Positions 1-7,919 of a stretch of 57,203 bases of DNA are shown one piece after another. The stretch is taken from the NCBI GenBank assembly GCA_964553285.1, contig CAZKKF010000002.1:1-57203 (forward strand). The letters run 5' to 3'. The notes under the pieces were generated by a model. It was given only the letters and a program-made list of their open reading frames with translations. It was not told the origin of the DNA and made no database searches. Each line of letters starts with the position of its first letter. Position 1 is the first letter of the stretch. Source of the DNA: CAZKKF01 sp964553285. GTDB taxonomy: Bacteria > Patescibacteriota > Minisyncoccia > Phycocordibacterales > Zambryskibacteraceae. Both the position numbers and the translations under genes were made by a program.

Positions 1-1
1 G

Positions 2-193
2 GTCAATCCCCTGCTTGCGGCCGCCTTTGGCGGGCACGAAGAGCTTAGGGATAATTATTTTCAAGTCGGCCAGTCAAAGATAATGTGGGGAGAAGTGCTC
101 TCTACCGGCCTGGATTTTCTCATCATCGCCTTCGTCATCTACTACGGAGTAAAAGTGATAGGCTTGGAGAAGCTCGACAAGCCAAAAAACTAA
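2..193 (+). CDS. mscL: Large-conductance mechanosensitive channel MscL, C-terminal part (cut by window edge)
   Basis: The reading frame is open from the left edge to TAA at 191-193. It encodes about 63 residues: a periplasmic-loop-like stretch beginning VNPLLAAAFGG, then a second membrane helix (FLIIAFVIYYGVKV) and a short charged tail. That order matches the end of MscL, the pressure-relief channel of the inner membrane. The stop overlaps the next start as TAATG, so the two genes are probably translationally coupled. The N-terminal half lies outside the window. Identification rests on a short piece and is fairly but not fully sure. Confidence 0.7.
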   Translation, partial: VNPLLAAAFGGHEELRDNYFQVGQSKIMWGEVLSTGLDFLIIAFVIYYGVKVIGLEKLDKPKN

Positions 194-1320
194 TGACAGG
201 ACTGCCTGCCAAAATCCTCCTTGCCGCATGCGTGTTGTGCGCGCCCATCGCTTTGCCGGCGCAGGAGCTATACGTTGACCTGCAGGGTATATACCGCGCC
301 AAGGTGGTGGAGGTAAAGAGCGAAGAAGTCCTGGCTTTGCCCGGGCTTGGCACGGAAGTTTTGGTGCAAAGCCTTGAAGTGGAATTTCTTGAAGGCCCTG
401 GGAAGGGAGAGGTGGTGGAAGTGCAAAATGACTATGCCCGTTTTTATAAGGGAGACAAGCTTTTCGTAAATTATCTCAAAACCATAAACGGCGATGAGAT
501 ACATTCCGTGCGCGAGGCGGACAGGCTCGGCAACATTATGGTCTTGGTGGCGATTTTTGCCGTAGCAGTCATCCTCTTTGGGCGAAAGCAAGGCGCGCGC
601 TCTCTTCTTGCCCTTGCGGTGAGCATTGCGGCAATAGTTTTCATCCTGATACCACTGCTTCTGAAAGGGGTAAATCCCCTCGTGGCAAGCACAATGGTCG
701 CATCGGGCATCTTGGTCTTTGCCATACTTGCAACGCACGGCTTCAACCGCGAATCTTTGGCGGCACTCATAGGCACCGTATCGGCAGTGTGCATCACTTC
801 CCTTCTGGCGGGCTTTGCGGTGGATGCCGCAAAGCTAATAGGATTCTTTTCCGATGAAACGGTTTTTCTAAACATGCAGACCGGCGGAGCCTTGGACTTT
901 CGCGGACTACTTCTGGGCGGCATTATTATAGGAACGCTTGGAGTACTGGACGACATAGCTATCACCCAAGCGGCAGTGGTGCGAGAACTCAAGCTTGCAA
1001 ACGACTCTCTTACAAAGAAAGAGATTTTCCACAAAGCTATGCGTGTCGGGCGCGAGCATGTGGGAGCGCTGGTAAACACTCTGGCCCTTGCTTATACCGG
1101 TGCGGCCCTGCCTTTGATACTTCTCTTTTACAGCTCTGAAGCGCCGATACGGCTGATTATCTCCGGCGAAAATGTATCAACCGAAATAGTGCGCACTTTG
1201 GTGGGAGGTTTGGGGCTCATCCTTGCAGTGCCTATCACCACTTATGTAGCAGTGAGGCTTGTAAAAGCGAAAGGAAGCGGCGGCGGACACTCACATTCTC
1301 ACGGGCACGCACACAACTAA
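193..1320 (+). CDS. YibE/F-like multipass membrane protein
   Basis: A 375-residue protein, taken from the ATG overlapping the mscL stop rather than the longer frame start at 85, which would run through mscL. It has an N-terminal signal-like helix, a small beta-rich domain of about 90 residues, then about seven hydrophobic helices with the GVLDDIAITQ segment typical of YibE/F proteins. The tail is His/Ser/Gly-rich (HSHSHGHAH) and could bind metal. The YibE/F family is membrane-located with unproven function. A transport or envelope role is inference. Confidence 0.75.
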   Translation: MTGLPAKILLAACVLCAPIALPAQELYVDLQGIYRAKVVEVKSEEVLALPGLGTEVLVQSLEVEFLEGPGKGEVVEVQNDYARFYKGDKLFVNYLKTINGDEIHSVREADRLGNIMVLVAIFAVAVILFGRKQGARSLLALAVSIAAIVFILIPLLLKGVNPLVASTMVASGILVFAILATHGFNRESLAALIGTVSAVCITSLLAGFAVDAAKLIGFFSDETVFLNMQTGGALDFRGLLLGGIIIGTLGVLDDIAITQAAVVRELKLANDSLTKKEIFHKAMRVGREHVGALVNTLALAYTGAALPLILLFYSSEAPIRLIISGENVSTEIVRTLVGGLGLILAVPITTYVAVRLVKAKGSGGGHSHSHGHAHN

Positions 1321-1327
1321 AAAACAA

Positions 1328-2404
1328 ATGGGTACCGAATGGAAAGTTTTCATAAAAACGGAAGACGTCTGGGACGCGATGAAAGAGCTTTGTCTCAACG
1401 CAAAAAAAGAGATTCTTTGCGAGCAGTTTATCCTGGACACCGATGAGGCTGGCCTTGAATTGCTGGATATATTGGCCCAAAAATCAGCAGAGGGGGTGAA
1501 GGTGCAAATACTTTGCGACATGGTGGGATCGGTGGGGCTGTTTACCAGCCCCACTTTGCAAAAGAAGCTCACGGACGCGGGAGTGGAGCTTGCCTTCTGG
1601 AATCCGGTCAAGCTGTGGCGCATAGACACTTTCTTTTCCTGGTTCTTCCGTGACCACAGGAAAATGCTGGTGGTGGACGAAGAGCACGGCATGCTCGGGG
1701 GAGCGGGCCTGAGGGAGGACATGAGAGAGTGGTGGGATGCCCATGTGGAAGTGTCCGGCCCCGTAACGGCGGAGATGAAGCATTCTTTTATGGAGATGTG
1801 GGCGCTTGCTCACGAAAAAAGGTTGCTCAAAAGGATAAAGCAGAGAAAGACCATATCAAAAGGATTTGAGTTTGTGGCCAATGCACCGTCCAGAAAGTCC
1901 CACCACCTGTATAACGCCATTTTGGCCGCCATCAAAAACGCAAAGGAATTTATAAACATCACCACTCCCTACTTCATACCGGACAAGAGGCTAAAGAGGG
2001 CCTTGATCCAGGCAGCCAGAAGAAAAGTGTCGGTAAACATACTGGTGCCAAAAGTCTCAAACCATATCTGGGCCGACAGGGCGAGCCAGGCCATGTTTGC
2101 CGATCTTCTGGCGGAAAATATAAACATACTCACCTACGGACCGGACATGATACACGCCAAAACCATAGTCATAGACAACAAGTGGGCAACGGTGGGCTCC
2201 ATGAACCTGGATTCCCTTTCTCTGTCATTCAACTACGAGGCAAACCTGGTTTCCACAAACAGCAATTTTGCAAAATATTTAACCATGCTCTTTGAGGACA
2301 ACATGGACAATACCGAGAGAGTCATAGAATGGAGCTGGAGAAAACGCGGCATCAGGCGCAAACTCCTTGAGCGCATTGCCTGGCTGTTTCGCAAAGTGCT
2401 GTAA
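1328..2404 (+). CDS. Cardiolipin synthase-like phospholipase D superfamily protein
   Basis: A 358-residue protein with two HxKxxxxD catalytic motifs: DHRKMLVVDEE near residue 115 and HAKTIVIDNKW near residue 277, the latter followed by GSMNLD. This is the two-domain PLD fold that joins or transfers phosphatidyl groups, as in cardiolipin synthase. The two N-terminal membrane helices of classical ClsA are absent, so it resembles the shorter ClsB/ClsC type. It starts 7 nt after the YibE/F gene and is probably in the same operon. The exact lipid substrate cannot be read from sequence. Confidence 0.8.
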   Translation: MGTEWKVFIKTEDVWDAMKELCLNAKKEILCEQFILDTDEAGLELLDILAQKSAEGVKVQILCDMVGSVGLFTSPTLQKKLTDAGVELAFWNPVKLWRIDTFFSWFFRDHRKMLVVDEEHGMLGGAGLREDMREWWDAHVEVSGPVTAEMKHSFMEMWALAHEKRLLKRIKQRKTISKGFEFVANAPSRKSHHLYNAILAAIKNAKEFINITTPYFIPDKRLKRALIQAARRKVSVNILVPKVSNHIWADRASQAMFADLLAENINILTYGPDMIHAKTIVIDNKWATVGSMNLDSLSLSFNYEANLVSTNSNFAKYLTMLFEDNMDNTERVIEWSWRKRGIRRKLLERIAWLFRKVL

Positions 2405-2408
2405 ACAT

Positions 2409-2437
2409 TTGATAATAAGGCCTTACTACGCTATAAT
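2409..2437 (+). promoter_or_regulatory. Promoter of infC
   Basis: TTGATA at 2409-2414 and TATAAT at 2432-2437 are separated by exactly 17 nt. The leader to the GTG start is about 36 nt. Confidence 0.75.
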
Positions 2438-2479
2438 AAAAAGAACGAAGTAACAGTCCGCCCAAAAACACCCAAATTC

Positions 2480-3004
2480 GTGTATCAGAGAACCAGAATA
2501 AACTTAATGATAAAAGCTCCCACTCTAAGGGTCATTGGAGCCGAGGGAGAAAACATAGGCATCATAAGCAGGGAGGAAGCCATGCAAAAAGCCCTGGAAG
2601 CCGGTCTTGATCTGATAGAGATATCGCCAAACGCCAACCCGCCGGTAGCGAAGATAATGAACTACGGCAAATGGCAGTATGCAGAGGCCAAGAAGCTAAA
2701 ACAAGCTAAAGCAAAAACTCACCAGGTAGAGGTAAAAAACATACAGGTAAAAATAGGCACCGGGGAGCACGACCTGTCCCTCAAAGCGCGCAAAGCGTCA
2801 GAGTGGCTAAAGGAGGGCAACCGCATAAAGATAGACCTCTTCCTGCCGGGCCGTACCAAATACCTTGATCAAAAATTTCTTAAGGAAAGGATGGACAGGT
2901 TTTTGAACCTGATTACCGAAGAGTTTGTTGTTGCAGACCCGGCCAAAAAAAGCCCCAAGGGCATGACGGCGATTATAGAAAAAGGCAAAAGCAAGCAGGC
3001 CTAA
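2480..3004 (+). CDS. infC: Translation initiation factor IF-3
   Basis: A 174-residue IF-3 with the N-terminal RIN...IKAPTLRVIGAEG segment, the lysine-rich linker near residues 70-85 and the C-terminal domain that binds the 30S platform. IF-3 checks start-codon pairing and prevents premature 50S joining. GTG at 2480 is chosen because it lies just upstream of the conserved RIN motif. infC has its own promoter and faces rpmI-rplT, with which it is normally co-transcribed; here the two units are convergent. Confidence 0.93.
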   Translation: MYQRTRINLMIKAPTLRVIGAEGENIGIISREEAMQKALEAGLDLIEISPNANPPVAKIMNYGKWQYAEAKKLKQAKAKTHQVEVKNIQVKIGTGEHDLSLKARKASEWLKEGNRIKIDLFLPGRTKYLDQKFLKERMDRFLNLITEEFVVADPAKKSPKGMTAIIEKGKSKQA

Positions 3005-3016
3005 AACACAGCCTCA

Positions 3017-3042
3017 CAAAAGCCCCCATTTGGGGGCTTTTG
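3017..3042. terminator. Bidirectional terminator between infC and rplT
   Basis: Perfect stem CAAAAGCCCCC / GGGGGCTTTTG with a 4-nt loop. A-rich and T-rich flanks allow it to end both infC (plus) and rplT (minus). Confidence 0.85.
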
Positions 3043-3074
3043 TTATTTCCTACTGTCCGAACAGAATACAAGGA

Positions 3075-3422
3075 TTAGGAGCGAGCTTTCTCTGCTATTG
3101 ATTCAAATACCTTGGGTCTACCGTGGGCAAGCTCGGATAGAACTTTGCGGTTGAGCCTGATGTCTGACTTCTTAAGGTCGCCGATAAACTTGCTGTATGA
3201 CATGCCGAGAGGCCTTAGAGCGGCATTAAGCTTGACTGTCCAGAGTTTTCTGAAGTCTCCCTTCTTGTCTCTGCGATGAGCAAAAGCATAACTGCCGGCG
3301 TGGAGTATCGCCTCCTGGGCCTGGCGCTCTTTTGTTGATCTGCCGAAACGATAGCCCTTGGCCATCTTGAGCAGATTGCGGCGGTATTTGAGTGCATTGA
3401 CTCCTTTCTTTACTCTTGTCAT
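3075..3422 (-). CDS. rplT: 50S ribosomal protein L20 (bL20)
   Basis: A 115-residue basic protein starting MTRVKKGVNALKYRRN with the long N-terminal helix and a C-terminal globular domain of L20, which binds 23S rRNA early in 50S assembly. Length is normal. It follows rpmI by 6 nt. In many bacteria L20 represses its own operon through the leader; the leader here is too short to show such a structure. Confidence 0.95.
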   Translation of the reverse strand: MTRVKKGVNALKYRRNLLKMAKGYRFGRSTKERQAQEAILHAGSYAFAHRRDKKGDFRKLWTVKLNAALRPLGMSYSKFIGDLKKSDIRLNRKVLSELAHGRPKVFESIAEKARS

Positions 3423-3428
3423 TTCAGT

Positions 3429-3620
3429 TTATAGATTAGCTAGAAAACGGCTTCCGGCCTTATTGGAAATAGTAAAAGAAGCAGAACGCTTCCTGTTGAG
3501 GCGTGCCCTTCGAGACTCCTTGGCATTGAAATGGTTCTGCCCAGGGGCGCGAGCCAAAACCTTGCCTGTTTTGGTTACTTTGAGCCTCTTTGAAAACGAT
3601 TTGTTGGTTTTTATAGCCAT
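3429..3620 (-). CDS. rpmI: 50S ribosomal protein L35 (bL35)
   Basis: A 63-residue protein starting MAIKTNKSFSKRLKVTKTGK, the usual L35 opening. The ATG at 3620 is chosen; a longer frame adds 12 non-conserved residues that overlap the promoter leader. It is first in a two-gene rpmI-rplT unit with its own promoter. Confidence 0.93.
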   Translation of the reverse strand: MAIKTNKSFSKRLKVTKTGKVLARAPGQNHFNAKESRRARLNRKRSASFTISNKAGSRFLANL

Positions 3621-3647
3621 AATTTGGACCTCAAAACACGAAAGGAG

Positions 3648-3675
3648 ATTATACATCTTTCCCAGCCCAAAGCAA
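3648..3675 (-). promoter_or_regulatory. Promoter of rpmI-rplT
   Basis: On the minus strand TTGCTT (3670-3675) and TATAAT (3648-3653) are spaced by 16 nt, about 28 nt ahead of the rpmI ATG. Confidence 0.65.
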
Positions 3676-3715
3676 GCGCCAGGCCGGCCTGAGGCCCTGA
3701 TATGGGGTTTCCGGC

Positions 3716-5086
3716 CTAAAGCACGTACTCCACACCCTTTTGCATAACGGTAGCCTCGACTCCAACCTCGTCCTTCAGCCTCTGAGAAAGGAATGTGGCG
3801 GATTTCAGCTCTCCCATGGCCACAAACACGCGCTTGGGCTTGGGCTCAAAACCCTCCACGAAAGCCGTCAGACCGTCAGAGTCTCTGTGGCCGGAAAAAC
3901 CCTTTATGGTAACCACCTCGGCCCTCACAGAGACGGGCTTGTCGTCTATCATCACTTCCCCCGCCCCCTCTTCTATCTGTCTTCCCAAAGTTCCGGGCGA
4001 CTGGTATCCGGTGAAAATTATCATGGCGTTGGAGTCCGGCAGATATTTTATTTCGTGAGACAAAACTCTTCCGCCGGTTGACATGCCTGACCCTGCCAGG
4101 ATTATCTTGGGGCCGGGCACGGCGGCGATGTTTTCCGACTGGGACCTTTTGGCGGTTTCCTTGAGGCGGGAGAAACGAAAGATCTTATCGCCGGAACGTA
4201 TTTCCTCCCGAGCGCTTTCGTTGTACAGGTCAAAGGCCCTTTCGTATTCTTCGGTGATTTTGATAGCGAGGGGCGAATCAAGAAAAACCGGCACAGAAGT
4301 GAGTTTGCCGCCTTCAATGAAGTTATCAAGCAAGAAGAGCATCTCCTGCGTCCTCTCCAGAGAAAAGACGGGGATTATAACCGTGGCCTTGCGGGAAACA
4401 GCCCTCTTTAAGGTTTCGAGCAAAATCTCTTCTCTTTTGTCTCTGTTTTCGTGAAGACGGTCGCCGTAGACGCTTTCCATAAGCACATAATCCGCATAAG
4501 GCACTTTGTCGGTGTCTTTGAGCAATACGGCCGGCGAGTTGCCCAGATCTCCGGTAAAGAGAATGCTCTTGTCCAAGGCTCCTTGCTTCACCTTTACCAG
4601 ATACATGGCGGAACCCAAAATATGGCCTGCATCGTAAGCAGTAACACCTACACCCTGCAGAGGTGAAAAATCTTTGTAGTAAGACACCACCTCCCAACGG
4701 GACATGATGTCTATCACATCCCTTTCGGTAAACACCGGCCTTCGGCTTTCTTTCTCGGCTCTTGCAATCTCCAAACGCAAAGCGTCATTGAGCATCAGAG
4801 CCGCAAGCTCCTTGGTTTCCGGTGTGGAGTAAACCGTCCCCGAAAAGCCGGCGGCCGATATGGTGCCAAGCCTGCCCACATGGTCTATGTGCGAGTGAGT
4901 AACCAAAATCACAGACACAAGCGCGGGGTTGAAAAGAAAATCCTTTCCATTGCTCCCCTCCTGAAGGCCGTTCCCCTGGCTCATGCCGCAGTCAACGAGC
5001 AAAGTGCCCGCCGGAGTTTGGAGCATAAAGTTTGAACCCGTTACTTCTTCCGCACCGCCGAATGCTGTTAGTTTTATATCACTCAT
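3716..5086 (-). CDS. Metallo-beta-lactamase/beta-CASP ribonuclease
   Basis: A 456-residue protein with the zinc motif HSHIDHVGRL near residue 64, the SVYGDR segment near 205, and the beta-CASP blocks (IIPVFSLERTQE, LAGSGMSTGGR, GYQSPGTLGR, SGHRD). These are the signatures of CPSF73-like RNA nucleases, which cut or trim RNA in the cytoplasm. No KH domain is visible at the N-terminus. It starts 6 nt after the upstream membrane-protein gene. An RNA-processing role follows from the family; the substrate is unknown. Confidence 0.85.
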   Translation of the reverse strand: MSDIKLTAFGGAEEVTGSNFMLQTPAGTLLVDCGMSQGNGLQEGSNGKDFLFNPALVSVILVTHSHIDHVGRLGTISAAGFSGTVYSTPETKELAALMLNDALRLEIARAEKESRRPVFTERDVIDIMSRWEVVSYYKDFSPLQGVGVTAYDAGHILGSAMYLVKVKQGALDKSILFTGDLGNSPAVLLKDTDKVPYADYVLMESVYGDRLHENRDKREEILLETLKRAVSRKATVIIPVFSLERTQEMLFLLDNFIEGGKLTSVPVFLDSPLAIKITEEYERAFDLYNESAREEIRSGDKIFRFSRLKETAKRSQSENIAAVPGPKIILAGSGMSTGGRVLSHEIKYLPDSNAMIIFTGYQSPGTLGRQIEEGAGEVMIDDKPVSVRAEVVTIKGFSGHRDSDGLTAFVEGFEPKPKRVFVAMGELKSATFLSQRLKDEVGVEATVMQKGVEYVL

Positions 5087-5092
5087 GAGACA

Positions 5093-5458
5093 TCAATTAT
5101 AAATCTTATAAACAAAAACGCCGAACATCGCACCCGCCACAGAGGCCAAAGCGTCTCCTGCGGTATCAAAGAAAAGGCCGGATGATATGAATGTCATGCC
5201 GGTAGCGTACTCAAACATTTCCCACAAAAAAGATACACCCAGCACCCCCGCCATGGCCCACACATACTGCCTTCCACCCGCAAAGACCGCGGCAAAGAGG
5301 ATACCGAGGGAAAGCCCGACCAAAACATGCACCCCTTTGTCCGCCATATCAAACCTCCAATACCAGGCAAAGCGGAGAGCCTGGGTGTGCGCAAAAAGAG
5401 CTGACGCGGCTACCGCCAGAGACGCAAGCAGAGATACATGGCGGCGCGTTATGTTCAT
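5093..5458 (-). CDS. Small VanZ-like membrane protein
   Basis: A 121-residue protein with four predicted membrane helices and the pattern DKGVHVLVG ... WEMFEY ... DTAGDALASVAGA. That resembles VanZ-like or related small membrane families that carry conserved acidic and aromatic residues between helices. ATG at 5458 is preferred over GTG at 5479 because a TATAAT box (5468-5473) lies between them, which would give an almost leaderless mRNA. It probably shares a transcript with the beta-CASP nuclease downstream. Biochemical role unknown. Confidence 0.6.
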   Translation of the reverse strand: MNITRRHVSLLASLAVAASALFAHTQALRFAWYWRFDMADKGVHVLVGLSLGILFAAVFAGGRQYVWAMAGVLGVSFLWEMFEYATGMTFISSGLFFDTAGDALASVAGAMFGVFVYKIYN

Positions 5459-5467
5459 GATATGCAA

Positions 5468-5473
5468 ATTATA
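5468..5473 (-). promoter_or_regulatory. -10 box close to the start of the VanZ-like gene
   Basis: TATAAT on the minus strand ends 9 nt before the ATG at 5458. No convincing -35 is seen at 16-18 nt. Confidence 0.45.
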
Positions 5474-5486
5474 GCGCACAAATGAG

Positions 5487-5514
5487 AATGCCGTCCCCTG
5501 TGCGAGACGGCATG
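5487..5514 (-). terminator. Hairpin downstream of the 6S RNA
   Basis: Stem ATGCCGTC / GACGGCAT followed on the minus strand by TCTCATTT. It is a plausible weak terminator for the RNA upstream and lies just ahead of the VanZ-like gene's -10 box. Confidence 0.5.
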
Positions 5515-5518
5515 CTTA

Positions 5519-5668
5519 TGGGACCGCAGAGTATCAATTTCCTAGCCCTATGGGCCAGGTGGGTTTCCGCAGGAGAGGGATCATGTGCGGCCATGGGCCG
5601 CGCAGCTTCTCGTCTCCGATTTAGGAATCCCTGAAAAAAATCGTTTGGAAATAATACCCTGCGATCCT
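5519..5668 (-). ncRNA. ssrS: Probable 6S RNA (RNA polymerase regulator)
   Basis: A promoter with 17-nt spacing drives about 150 nt of minus-strand RNA. The ends pair perfectly (GGATCGCAG near 5667 with CTGCGGTCC near 5521), then GGTAT with ATACT and TTTCC with GGAAA form a long closing stem. The 3' half reads CACCTGGCCC, a short hairpin GCCC/GGGC, then CTGCGG, in the same order as the conserved 3' part of 6S RNA. 6S RNA mimics an open promoter and sequesters RNA polymerase holoenzyme. The call rests on fold and motif order read by eye. Confidence 0.7.
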
Positions 5669-5674
5669 GTCTGG

Positions 5675-5703
5675 ATTATACGCCCGCCCCAACCCAACCT
5701 CAA
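5675..5703 (-). promoter_or_regulatory. Promoter of the 6S RNA
   Basis: TTGAGG (5698-5703) and TATAAT (5675-5680) on the minus strand are separated by exactly 17 nt. The predicted start is near 5668, where the closing stem begins. Confidence 0.7.
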
Positions 5704-5789
5704 TCAGAAAGCGCTGTGCATAATGAATAAGAAAACACAAAGCGGCACGGCTACAATACATAGCGAAAAACAGGCCCAAGCGAAGCCTC

Positions 5790-5822
5790 AAAAAACAGCC
5801 CCGTCTGAGGGGGCCGTTTTTT
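5790..5822 (-). terminator. Terminator of the long translation cluster, after ndk
   Basis: The stem pairs GGCCCCCT-like and GGGGC-type arms flanked by A6 and T6, so it can work in both directions. It lies 21 nt past the ndk stop. The stretch 5704-5789 holds no convincing gene. Confidence 0.8.
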
Positions 5823-5843
5823 AGCAAACAAAGATATCGCCGT

Positions 5844-6443
5844 TTATTCCAAAATGCCGTCCAGGTTGATATCGTACAGAATCTTTTCCTGAAGAAGCGC
5901 ATAGGATATAAGTTCTTCCGGAGAAAACCAGATGCTTATTTCCCTTTCCGCCTCGGATGGCTGGTCGGAGCAGTGAATGAGGTTGCGCACGGCCCTTCCG
6001 TCGGTGTTGGCGATATCGTAGGAGTCCAGGGTAAAATCACCGCGGATGGTGCCTACGTCTGAGGTGGTGGGTTCCGTGCCGCCAACGAGCTTTTTGACTA
6101 TGGCCACAGACTGGTTGCCCTCCACTACCATGCCCACTATCGGGCCGCACATGAAGTACTTGTACAGGGCCGACAGCACGTCTCTGCCGTACTCTATGGC
6201 AGGCTTCTGAGGCTCTCGCCCGTCTTTCTTGAGGTTTTCAACGGTACGCTCGCCCACTTTCTCGCACCAGGCATCGTCTTTGCCGTAGTGCCTTTGGGTG
6301 CGATCCTGATCCGGCACAAACATTTTCAAAGCTATCACCTTAAGGCCCGATCTCTCGATGCGGTTTATAATTTCGCCAACCAGGGAACGCTGTATTCCAT
6401 CGTGTTTTATGGCCACGAATGTTCTTTCTTTTTTGGGGTGCAT
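5844..6443 (-). CDS. ndk: Nucleoside diphosphate kinase, with insertion
   Basis: A 199-residue protein starting MHPKKERTFVAIKHDGIQR. It carries the NDK landmarks GTIRGDF and the active-site block NLIHCSD with the phosphorylated His. NDK exchanges gamma-phosphates between NTPs and NDPs. Usual length is 130-150; the extra length is about 50 residues inserted near positions 45-95 (around RTQRHYGKDDAW to ALYKYF). ATG at 6443 is chosen because conservation begins right after it. It is the last gene of the cluster. Confidence 0.9.
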   Translation of the reverse strand: MHPKKERTFVAIKHDGIQRSLVGEIINRIERSGLKVIALKMFVPDQDRTQRHYGKDDAWCEKVGERTVENLKKDGREPQKPAIEYGRDVLSALYKYFMCGPIVGMVVEGNQSVAIVKKLVGGTEPTTSDVGTIRGDFTLDSYDIANTDGRAVRNLIHCSDQPSEAEREISIWFSPEELISYALLQEKILYDINLDGILE

Positions 6444-6488
6444 GGATTGAAAGCTTACAGTGAAATAAAAAAGTTTCAAGCAAAAAAC

Positions 6489-7259
6489 CTAGCTCGCAGT
6501 CAGCACAATGGCGCCGTCATCGGTTATGGCTACGGTATGCTCAAAGTGGGCGGCATTGGAACCATCGGCGGTCTTGTATGTGTATCCGTCTCTCCCAAGC
6601 GCAATTTCTTTTGTACCGATGGCAAACATGGGTTCAATGGCAATGACCATACCGGGCCTTAGGGAAAGACCATGCCCTTTTATGCCGGTATTTGGCACAT
6701 ACGGGTCTTCGTGAATGGATCGCCCCACTCCGTGGCCGGACAAGCCTTCGCATATTTTGAAGTTGGTTTTTCTCGCCACCAACTCAACCGCCGCACCTAT
6801 GTCCCCCAAAAACCCTCCGGGGCGGCAGGCCAGAATAGCGTCATGCAAGGCTCTCTCGGTGGCGGCTATGAGATGCTCGTCCTCCGTTGATATGCGGCCC
6901 ACGGGTACGGTAACCGCAGAATCGGTGATAAGACCTTCGTGTATTATCCCAAGGTCAATGGATACAATGTCCCCTTCCTTCAAGGTCCTGGCGTTTTTGC
7001 TAGGAATGCCGTGCACTATTTCATCGTTTACCGAAACGCAGACAGCCGCCGGGTAAGGTTTTCTTGCCCCTTCCGGACGATAGTTCAGGAACGCAGGCAC
7101 CACGCCCCTGCTCTTGCAGCGCTTCAAGGCCATGGCGTTTATTTCATTCAGGGAAACTCCGGGATGCGCCATTGAGGCAAGCTCTGCGAGTATGCCGGCG
7201 TGTATTTTGCCGCCTTCGCGCATGGTCTTTATCTCTGAAGGAGTCTTGAGATGTATCAT
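6489..7259 (-). CDS. map: Methionine aminopeptidase type I
   Basis: A 256-residue enzyme that removes the initiator methionine from new proteins. The metal ligands are visible in order: SIDLG and TDSAVTV (two Asp), GHGVG (His), AIEPMF (Glu) and HFEHTVA (Glu). Length and start are normal. The adk stop immediately precedes the map ATG, the usual secY-adk-map order. Confidence 0.95.
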   Translation of the reverse strand: MIHLKTPSEIKTMREGGKIHAGILAELASMAHPGVSLNEINAMALKRCKSRGVVPAFLNYRPEGARKPYPAAVCVSVNDEIVHGIPSKNARTLKEGDIVSIDLGIIHEGLITDSAVTVPVGRISTEDEHLIAATERALHDAILACRPGGFLGDIGAAVELVARKTNFKICEGLSGHGVGRSIHEDPYVPNTGIKGHGLSLRPGMVIAIEPMFAIGTKEIALGRDGYTYKTADGSNAAHFEHTVAITDDGAIVLTAS

Positions 7260-7853
7260 TTAGATCTTCAATTTTGAAATAATTTCCTCGTGCACCGCTT
7301 CTATCGGCTGTTCTCCGTTTATATCCAGAAAATCGTAATAAGGCTCGCTTTTATAATATTCAATAGCGGGAATCACGTCCGCGGCAAACCAGGCCAGGCG
7401 TTTTTCGTTTTTTTCCCTGCTTAGGTCATCCTGCCTTCCTCGGCTCTCGAGCCTTTGATGAGACCATTCATCCGAAACGTTGAGATAGACAATGGTGGGC
7501 TTCATAAACTGCAAAAACTTCAGAGCCGTTTCAAGCATAAACGCCTCGTTTTTGGAGCGCGGAGTACCGTCAAACACAAGATGCGTGCCCTCGGTATATA
7601 CATCTATCAAAGATTCGGCCCACATATAGGCGGCAAGAAAATCGGGCTGTCTTACACCTGCTTTGTACGCTTCGTTTGATAATTTCTGCACATACTTGTC
7701 TCCTTTTATAAAATCCCTGAACATCTCGCCCGTCTCTATGGTTATGATGTCTCTGCCGGAATCCAGGTTTTTCAAATACTTCTCAAGAAGCTCCCTTTGG
7801 GTGCCTTTGCCGGATCCTGAACGGCCTATGAAAATAAAAGCTTGCGGGTTCAT
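7260..7853 (-). CDS. adk: Adenylate kinase
   Basis: A 197-residue nucleoside monophosphate kinase with the P-loop GRSGSGKGTQ at residues 9-18, the NMP-binding FDGTPRS block and the GRQDD motif before a short LID. No zinc cysteines are seen, so it is the short-LID type. It balances ATP, ADP and AMP. It ends directly at the map start and is translationally coupled with it. Confidence 0.9.
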   Translation of the reverse strand: MNPQAFIFIGRSGSGKGTQRELLEKYLKNLDSGRDIITIETGEMFRDFIKGDKYVQKLSNEAYKAGVRQPDFLAAYMWAESLIDVYTEGTHLVFDGTPRSKNEAFMLETALKFLQFMKPTIVYLNVSDEWSHQRLESRGRQDDLSREKNEKRLAWFAADVIPAIEYYKSEPYYDFLDINGEQPIEAVHEEIISKLKI

Positions 7854-7919
7854 CTGTTTACCCTTTCTAGCTTATAGGTTTTGGCGCAAAAAGCAAAAGC
7901 CTCTGCGAAAAAATGCGTA

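Noticed and set aside
2480..2482. Rare AUU-type start for infC as in Escherichia coli
   Set aside because: A GTG is present at the right place before the conserved N-terminus.
5585..5824. 79-residue plus-strand frame
   Set aside because: It is antisense to the 6S RNA and its promoter and ends in a terminator.
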